DNA from: DASXTW01 sp046726275
GTDB taxonomy: Bacteria > Actinomycetota > UBA4738
Assembly: GCA_046726275.1 (NCBI GenBank)
Contig: JBKPAF010000027.1
Span: forward strand, 1-17,547
DNA length: 17,547 nucleotides
Direction of reading: 5' to 3'
In this document: piece by piece, positions 12,621-17,547 of the stretch
How the letters are laid out: each line of letters starts with the position of its first letter
Numbering within the stretch: position 1 is the stretch's first letter
Program-made: the position numbers and the translations under genes
Notes under the pieces: model-generated
The model's database searches: none
What the model was told of the DNA's origin: nothing
Seen by the model: the letters and a program-made list of their open reading frames with translations, nothing else

Positions 12621-13271
12621 CTAGCACTCGAAGTGGCGATCGAGATCGTCGTACCACTGACCCTTCTTCCATACGACGGGCTGGGTGTTGGCGAGCTTCT
12701 CCAGTCGGGCCTTCTGCGCCTGGTACTGCTTGTCCGTGATCTGCTGTCCGATGCCGGGCAGGTTCGAATGCTGCGTCTCGAGGATCGCCAGAGCCGCCTT
12801 CAAGTCGGGTTTCGGGCCGAGAACGGTCTCGGTAGCGCGCATGTAGAGGTCCGGATTCTGGAGGGTGGCCCGTTCCACGACGCGACCGTTGTACGTCACG
12901 ACGTAGGTAACCTCCGCCCGGTCGCCGGTCACGCGGACGTTGATGTTGCGGATGTCGATGAGGTGCCAGAAGTCCGGCTCGGTGACGCGCAGTCCGCTGA
13001 GATCTCCGATGTATTTCAGTCGGGGGCATGCTGCCTTGGCATCGGGCGATAGGGTCGCGTGGAGCTGGCCGAACTTGCCCGCGAGGGCCAGCTTGATCTG
13101 GCGATCGATGAGGCGCCGGACCTGCTGCTCGGGGGAGGATCGGGCGACCACGAGGAAGGCCAGTCCGCCCAGGATCGCCAGAAGAACGAGGACGGGGATC
13201 ACTGGAACGCGGCGACGCCTCCGGGTGCCTTCTCCCGCCGGTTTGCCTTCGCTGGGCTCCGTCGTGTCCAT
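12621..13271 (-). CDS. Membrane-anchored extracytoplasmic protein, NTF2-like domain suspected
   Basis: A 216-aa protein. Thr/Glu/Arg-rich residues 1-21 are followed by one membrane span (about 22-43, VPVIPVLVLLAILGGLAFLV). The outside domain starts SPEQQVRRLIDRQIKLALAG, includes VRVTGDRAEVTYVVTYNGRVV and ends QWYDDLDRHFEC. The helix then curved-strand pattern is like NTF2/SnoaL-type secreted domains, but no named family is secure. The ATG at 13269-13271 is set by GGAGG four bases upstream. The stop lies 34 bp from the Crp-like stop, convergent. The ribosome binding site sits inside a short hairpin. Confidence 0.7.
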   Translation of the reverse strand: MDTTEPSEGKPAGEGTRRRRRVPVIPVLVLLAILGGLAFLVVARSSPEQQVRRLIDRQIKLALAGKFGQLHATLSPDAKAACPRLKYIGDLSGLRVTEPDFWHLIDIRNINVRVTGDRAEVTYVVTYNGRVVERATLQNPDLYMRATETVLGPKPDLKAALAILETQHSNLPGIGQQITDKQYQAQKARLEKLANTQPVVWKKGQWYDDLDRHFEC

Positions 13272-13275
13272 CGAT

Positions 13276-13290
13276 CCTCCTTTCAGGAGG
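13276..13290 (-). promoter_or_regulatory. Hairpin enclosing the ribosome binding site of the anchored-protein gene
   Basis: In the minus-strand mRNA, CCTCCT (13290-13285) pairs with AGGAGG (13281-13276) around GAA. The second strand is the Shine-Dalgarno sequence of the ATG at 13271, so folding would hide it. The stem is only 6 bp with a 3-base loop. The pairing is plain in the sequence; a regulatory effect is inference. Confidence 0.4.
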
Positions 13291-13373
13291 CTCCTTGTAC
13301 ACCTCGCCGGTTCCCAGGACAAGGGGCCCATCGGGCGGCAACGCTTGCGGGTTTCTCCTGATCCCGCGGACAG

Positions 13374-13403
13374 TTGACGCTTGTGCCTCGGGCGATGGAC
13401 AAT
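13374..13403 (+). promoter_or_regulatory. Candidate promoter for the DUF11-type secreted gene
   Basis: TTGACG (13374-13379) and GACAAT (13398-13403) are 18 bases apart. The -35 matches 5 of 6 consensus bases and the -10 matches 4 of 6. Transcription would start near 13410, giving a leader of about 84 bases before the GTG at 13494. Confidence 0.4.
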
Positions 13404-13493
13404 GATGAGCCACATCAAGTGGCGCGGAGGTGTGCCGTCTCATTTCGTATCGCCCGGGCCGACGGCCAGCACCAGGAGATAGGGGGATACGAA

Positions 13494-14417
13494 GTGGGGA
13501 CCCAGAGACTTGTTCGGCGTTGGGGTGCCGTGGTCGTCGTTCTGCTGAGCGCCGCGACCGGGTTGGTCACCTCAGCCGCCACGACCAGTTTCGCCAGCAA
13601 CGCGTGTAACTCGCCGTTGCGCTCGACTGACCTCGGGCTGAGCCAGACGGCATCGAAGCTGCCATCGGGGAACATCCAATACAGGTTGGATGTGACGAAC
13701 TTCGGGCCCGACTGCGCTAACGAGGTCACCACGACCTCGGTGCTCCCGGCGGGCTCGACGTTGGTCGGGTTCACGAGCCTGCTCCGCAGCTGGAACTGCT
13801 CGGGGAGCACCACCGTCGTCTGCATCCTACAGTCGACCCTGCCTTCACCTCCCTCGAACTCAAACAAGGCTGCGGTCATGATCGAAACGACCGCACCCAA
13901 TTCTCCGAGTGAGCCCAGCCACACCACCCTCACGGCAACGGTTGACGACCTCGAGCCTTCGAACAACGTCAGCGACGCCGCGTTCGGATCATCGATGGTC
14001 GTGGGGGACTGCACCTCGTCGACGAAGCCGAAGGTGACCACAGCCCGCAATGACCACCAGAGCGGCTTCGAGACGCAGTTCCCCACCGCCATTTCCCAGG
14101 CCGGAGAAGCGGACCCGCCGTGCGGCTCCAACTGCCTGTTCTCGAGCGAGGTCAACAACGTCACCGAGAGAACCGACCCGAAGCTGTGGCCCAAGGTGCA
14201 CCTCACGTTCACTGTGTGCCTGAGCGGGCTGCTCGAGGAACCAGTTGGCACGATCTCCCGATTCGACGACAAGACGGGTCAATGGGTGGCAAATCTCCTC
14301 TCGTGTTCGGGATTCAGGGGCGACACCGACGTGGGATGCGTCAAGTCGAAGAGCTTCAAGAACGGGATGTGGGTCCTCGAGATCTGGGCGACCAAGAATG
14401 GGCACCTCGCAAAGTAA
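13494..14417 (+). CDS. Secreted protein with DUF11-type (CARDB/Ig-like) domain
   Basis: A 307-aa protein. The GTG at 13494 is preceded by AGGGGG about 7 bases upstream and gives a signal peptide (RRWGAVVVVLLSAATGLVTSA, cleavage about 30-36). Residues about 45-165 follow the DUF11 pattern: TDLGLSQTASKLPSGNIQY, DVTNFGPDC, TTSVLPAGSTLVGFTS, WNCSGSTTVVC, a TLTATV strand, EPSNNVSDA. These are beta-sandwich modules of cell-surface proteins. Residues 170-307 form a second Cys-containing domain that I do not recognise (C172, C210, C214, C242, C271, C282). No sortase or anchor motif is seen, so it is probably released or bound by other means. An open frame reaches upstream to 13374 but overlaps the candidate promoter. 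Confidence 0.75.
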   Translation: MGTQRLVRRWGAVVVVLLSAATGLVTSAATTSFASNACNSPLRSTDLGLSQTASKLPSGNIQYRLDVTNFGPDCANEVTTTSVLPAGSTLVGFTSLLRSWNCSGSTTVVCILQSTLPSPPSNSNKAAVMIETTAPNSPSEPSHTTLTATVDDLEPSNNVSDAAFGSSMVVGDCTSSTKPKVTTARNDHQSGFETQFPTAISQAGEADPPCGSNCLFSSEVNNVTERTDPKLWPKVHLTFTVCLSGLLEEPVGTISRFDDKTGQWVANLLSCSGFRGDTDVGCVKSKSFKNGMWVLEIWATKNGHLAK

Positions 14418-14471
14418 TCTCGTCTCGCCTGGGCTGAAGAGCACTCCCTAGAGAGTCGGGCAGGCCGGCCG

Positions 14472-14477
14472 TACACT
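14472..14477 (+). promoter_or_regulatory. Candidate -10 box for leaderless cyclase mRNA
   Basis: TACACT ends 6 bases before the GTG at 14484, so transcription would start on the start codon itself. No ribosome binding site precedes that GTG, which fits a leaderless message. A -35 box is not clear. The spacing matches the one at 4189. Confidence 0.4.
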
Positions 14478-14483
14478 CGTTTG

Positions 14484-17400
14484 GTGCAGATCTGTCCGAA
14501 GTGCGGTGAAGAGAATCCCGATCGGTTCCGGCTGTGCGGGTTCTGTGGAACCCAGCTCGCCGTGGCCCTGCCCGCCCAGGACGTCCGGAAGTCCGTCACG
14601 GTGGTGTTCTGTGACCTGAAGGGCTCGACCAGCCTCGGCGAACGCCTCGACACCGAGTCTCTCCGGGAGGTGCTGGCGCACTACTTCGGCCGGATGAAGA
14701 CCATCCTGGAGGCGCACGGGGCGACGGTCGAGAAGTACATCGGCGACGCCATCATGGCTGTGTTCGGGCTCCCCCGGGCCCACGAGGACGACGCCCTCCG
14801 AGCGGTGCGGGCCGCGGCGGAGATGCAGACCGCCCTGCACGACATCAACGAGGAGCTCGAACGCCGATGGGGGGTTCGACTGGCCAACCGGACTGGGGTC
14901 AACACCGGAGAGGTCGTGGCCGGCGACGTCACCCATGGGCAACGGCTGGTCACCGGAGACACAGTCAACGTCGCAGCGCGTCTGGAGCAGGCCGCTCCCG
15001 AGTTCCAGGTCCTGCTGGGCGAGACCACGTACCGGCTGGTCAGGGACGCAGTGGACGTGGAGATGCTCGAGCCGTTGGAGCTCAAGGGAAAGGCCGAGAG
15101 AGTGTCCGCGTATCGGCTCCTATCGGTGACGGGAGACCAGGCCATCACCCGGCATGTGGACACTCCTCTCGTCGGGCGGGCCGACGAGCTCGCCCTGCTG
15201 GGGGAGCGCTTCGTCCGGGCCGTAGAGGGTCGGTCCTGTGAGCTCGTCACCATCCTCGGGCAAGCCGGCGTGGGCAAGTCGAGGTTGATCCATGAATTCG
15301 TGAGCGGGCTGGACGGCCAGGCTCTCAGCGTCCGCGGTCGATGCCTCCCTTACGGCGAGGGGATCACCTTCTGGCCCCTGGTCGAGGTGATCCGCGACGC
15401 GGCCGAGCTGCCTGTGGAAGACCCCTCCCAGGGCAGAGCGAGGATCGCCGAGCTCGCGGGCAGGCCGGACGTCGCCGATCGCCTCGCCGCCGTGGCCGGC
15501 CTCTCGGCCGACACGTTTCCGATCCACGAGACCTTCTGGGCCGCCAGGAAGCTCTTCGAGGTGCTGTCCCAGGCCCAGCCCCTGATCGTGATCATCGACG
15601 ACATCCACTGGGCTGAGCCCACTTTCCTCGAGCTGATCGAGCACGTGCTGGATGGGACCAGCGATGCCCCGGTATTGCTCCTGTGCACGGCTCGCCACGA
15701 TCTGCTGGAGGAGCGTTCCGAGTGGCTGGCAGACCGACCGAACGCGGTCCGTCTCCTCCTCGAGCCCCTGTCGGCAAAGGAAAGCGCCCTGATCGTCGAG
15801 AACCTTCTGGGCGATGCGCCCCTGCCCCACCGCATCCGCGATCGGATCATCAGCTCGGCGGAGGGAAACCCTCTGTTCGTCGAGCAGATCCTGTCGATGC
15901 TCGTCGACGAGGGCCTCATTCGACCGGAAGCCGATGGAACGTGGACGGTCAGCCCCCACGTGGGAACGTTCTCCGTCCCCCCGAGCATCTTCGCCTTGTT
16001 GGGAGCTCGCCTGGACCGGCTCCCCGGCTCGGAGCGCGCGGTGGTGGAGCGCGGAAGCGTCGTGGGGCCGGTGTTCTATCAGGGAGCCGTCGTAGCCCTC
16101 TCGCCCGAGCCACTCCGCCCGGAGGTCCCAGCCAGCCTGTCTTCCCTCACGATCAAACATCTGGTCCGTCCCCATCACTCCGAGCTGGCGGGGCAGGAGG
16201 CCTTCCGTTTCCATCATGTCCTCATCCGGGACACCGCCTACCAGGGGTTGCTGAAGCGAACCAGGATCGAGCTCCACGAAGCGTTGGCGCAGTGGATGGA
16301 AGAGGCGTCCGGGAGCATCACCGAATACGAGGAGATCCGGGGGTATCATCTGGAACAGGCGTACCGATACCGAAAAGAGCTCGGGCCGATCGACCAGGTC
16401 GGTCGCGCGGTCGCCCACCGAGCTGCCCAGCTCCTCTCGGCGGCGGGACAGCGGGCGTTCGCGAGAGGAGACATGCCCGCGGCGGCGAACCTGATGGACC
16501 GGGCGGCCTCGCTCCTACCGGAAGACGACTCCATCCGCCTCACCCTCCTGCCCGATCTGGGCGAAGCGCTCATGTACCTCGGCGAGTTCACCAAGGCCCG
16601 CGAGATGGTGGGGGAGGCCATTCGGTTCGGCGCCAGCCACGGAGACCGGCGCCTGGAGATGGACGCCACCATCGTCGACTACCTCGTCAGGACCTCAGTG
16701 GAGGAGGGGGCCTGGGTCGAATCCGTCCTGAAGGGATGCGCGCTAGCCATCGAAATCCTGGACGAGGCGGAGGACCACGGAGCCCTGGCCAGGGCCTGGC
16801 GCCTGTTCGGGTGGATCCAGGGGACGGTGGGCCACTACGGCTCCGGGGAAGTTGCGCTCGGGCAGGCCATCAAGCATGCGCAACTGGCCGGTGACCGTCG
16901 TCAGGAGATGCGGAGCCTCTCCATCTACGCGGGATGCGCCCTGTACGGGCCGACCCCCATCGCCGAGGCCATCCGCCGCTGCGAGGAGCTCCTCGCTCAA
17001 GCGACCGCGGACCAGCGTTCGGAGGCCCTGATCCGACTGTACCTTTCGCAGCTTCACGCCATGCTGGGCAGCTTCGACGTGGCCCGAGACCTGTACAAAG
17101 AGAGCCGGACGATACTTCAGGACCTTGGGGAGAAGATCCTCGCCGCGTTCACGGCTTCCAACTCCGCGCGGGTGGAGATGCTGGCGGAGGACCCCGAGGC
17201 GGCCGAGCGAGAGCTCCGTCGCGATTTCGAGGATCTCAACCGGATGGGTGAGAAGTACTTCCTCTCGACGATCGCCGGACTCCTGGCCCACGCGGTCTAT
17301 CTCCAGGGAAGGCATGAGGAGGCGGAGCAGCTGAGCCGGGTGAGCGCGGAATCATCGGAGGACGACGTGGAGTCTCAGTCTCTTTGGAGGCGAGCTCGGT

Positions 17401-17547
17401 CCAAGGCCATCGCCCGGTTGGGGCAGGTCTCCGAGGCCGAGACCCTGGCACGCGAGGCCTTGGCGCTCAGCCAGAAGTCGGACTCACCCGTGCTGCAGGC
17501 GAATACGCTCCTGGATCTCGCAGAGGTGCTTCGCGTGGCCGGGCGAG
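14484..17547 (+). CDS. Zinc-ribbon/class III nucleotide cyclase/AAA ATPase/helical-repeat protein, cut by window end
   Basis: The first 1021 residues are seen; no stop is reached. A zinc ribbon (C4-C7, C18-C21) is followed by a class III cyclase domain (about 36-215). It has metal Asp44 in FCDLKGST, Asp88 with Lys84 in EKYIGDAIM, and transition-state residues Asn162 and Arg166 in GDTVNVAARLE. All core catalytic residues are present, so cyclase activity is likely. The residue seven before Asn162, Asp or Thr in well-studied adenylate cyclases, is Leu155, so ATP or GTP preference is not certain. An AAA/STAND ATPase follows, with Walker A GQAGVGKS (259-266) and Walker B LIVIIDDIHW (366-375). TPR-like helical repeats run from about residue 650 to the edge. 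The layout is common in Actinomycetota, where the ATPase and repeats probably sense a signal and control the cyclase. Confidence 0.9.
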   Translation, partial: MQICPKCGEENPDRFRLCGFCGTQLAVALPAQDVRKSVTVVFCDLKGSTSLGERLDTESLREVLAHYFGRMKTILEAHGATVEKYIGDAIMAVFGLPRAHEDDALRAVRAAAEMQTALHDINEELERRWGVRLANRTGVNTGEVVAGDVTHGQRLVTGDTVNVAARLEQAAPEFQVLLGETTYRLVRDAVDVEMLEPLELKGKAERVSAYRLLSVTGDQAITRHVDTPLVGRADELALLGERFVRAVEGRSCELVTILGQAGVGKSRLIHEFVSGLDGQALSVRGRCLPYGEGITFWPLVEVIRDAAELPVEDPSQGRARIAELAGRPDVADRLAAVAGLSADTFPIHETFWAARKLFEVLSQAQPLIVIIDDIHWAEPTFLELIEHVLDGTSDAPVLLLCTARHDLLEERSEWLADRPNAVRLLLEPLSAKESALIVENLLGDAPLPHRIRDRIISSAEGNPLFVEQILSMLVDEGLIRPEADGTWTVSPHVGTFSVPPSIFALLGARLDRLPGSERAVVERGSVVGPVFYQGAVVALSPEPLRPEVPASLSSLTIKHLVRPHHSELAGQEAFRFHHVLIRDTAYQGLLKRTRIELHEALAQWMEEASGSITEYEEIRGYHLEQAYRYRKELGPIDQVGRAVAHRAAQLLSAAGQRAFARGDMPAAANLMDRAASLLPEDDSIRLTLLPDLGEALMYLGEFTKAREMVGEAIRFGASHGDRRLEMDATIVDYLVRTSVEEGAWVESVLKGCALAIEILDEAEDHGALARAWRLFGWIQGTVGHYGSGEVALGQAIKHAQLAGDRRQEMRSLSIYAGCALYGPTPIAEAIRRCEELLAQATADQRSEALIRLYLSQLHAMLGSFDVARDLYKESRTILQDLGEKILAAFTASNSARVEMLAEDPEAAERELRRDFEDLNRMGEKYFLSTIAGLLAHAVYLQGRHEEAEQLSRVSAESSEDDVESQSLWRRARSKAIARLGQVSEAETLAREALALSQKSDSPVLQANTLLDLAEVLRVAGR

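Noticed and set aside
12587..12635. CACTTCG and CGAAGTG inverted pair between convergent stops as a shared terminator
   Set aside because: Only 7 bp with a 35-base loop; too weak to call.
15120..16894. Minus-strand 432-aa and plus-strand 403-aa frames inside the cyclase/ATPase gene
   Set aside because: The main frame from 14484 carries the zinc ribbon, cyclase, Walker A and Walker B motifs without interruption.

Overview
The window is high-GC bacterial DNA. An orphan GlnR-like winged-helix regulator, an F420/flavin luciferase-like oxidoreductase, a class III cyclase fused to an AAA (STAND-type) ATPase, many GTG starts and probably leaderless promoters together point to Actinomycetota, probably an uncultivated soil or sediment lineage. 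That assignment is inferred from gene content, not from a marker gene. No plasmid, phage structural, transposase or CRISPR gene was seen.

Layout. (1) 1-870: a VOC-fold gene on the minus strand (191-547), then a gene-poor stretch holding a perfect 9-bp-arm palindrome (655-678), the 3' half of a tRNA-Arg(UCU) gene without its 5' half (701-742), and one arm of a 16-bp inverted repeat whose other arm is at 12-27. This looks like the scar of a tRNA-integrating element. (2) 872-3425: a secreted eight-repeat beta-propeller protein, a divergent second VOC gene, and a CHAP/peptidoglycan-binding wall-hydrolase remnant that looks frameshifted. (3) 3477-6077: a GlnR-like orphan response regulator on the minus strand, divergent from an alpha/beta hydrolase - MoaD-like - LLM oxidoreductase run; the first two of these share the stop/start overlap TGATG. 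(4) 6089-8214: divergent cysH (APS-reductase type) and sat, which together turn sulfate plus ATP into APS and then sulfite without an APS kinase. (5) 8312-11424: a probable three-gene operon: a single-span membrane protein, a PqqD-like/M50 intramembrane protease/double cyclic-nucleotide-binding fusion, and a small zinc-cluster protein. (6) 11425-12586: four tandem CRP-type operators at an exact 24-bp period, a 46-aa Lys-rich histone-H1-like gene with its own hairpin terminator, and a Crp/Fnr regulator whose recognition helix fits those operators. (7) 12621-14417: divergent membrane-anchored (possibly NTF2-like) and secreted DUF11-type proteins. (8) 14484 to the edge: a zinc-ribbon/class III cyclase/AAA ATPase/helical-repeat protein, cut off by the window end.

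How they may work together. Regions 5, 6 and 8 hold a cyclase that could make cAMP, a CRP-like regulator with the ERS-type cAMP pocket and CRP-type recognition residues, an array of matching operators, and an M50 membrane protease carrying two cyclic-nucleotide-binding domains. The most interesting reading is a local cyclic-nucleotide circuit in which one messenger controls both transcription (the array and the H1-like gene) and a membrane protease whose candidate substrate or partner is the translationally coupled membrane protein upstream. The parts are visible in the sequence; the wiring is inference.
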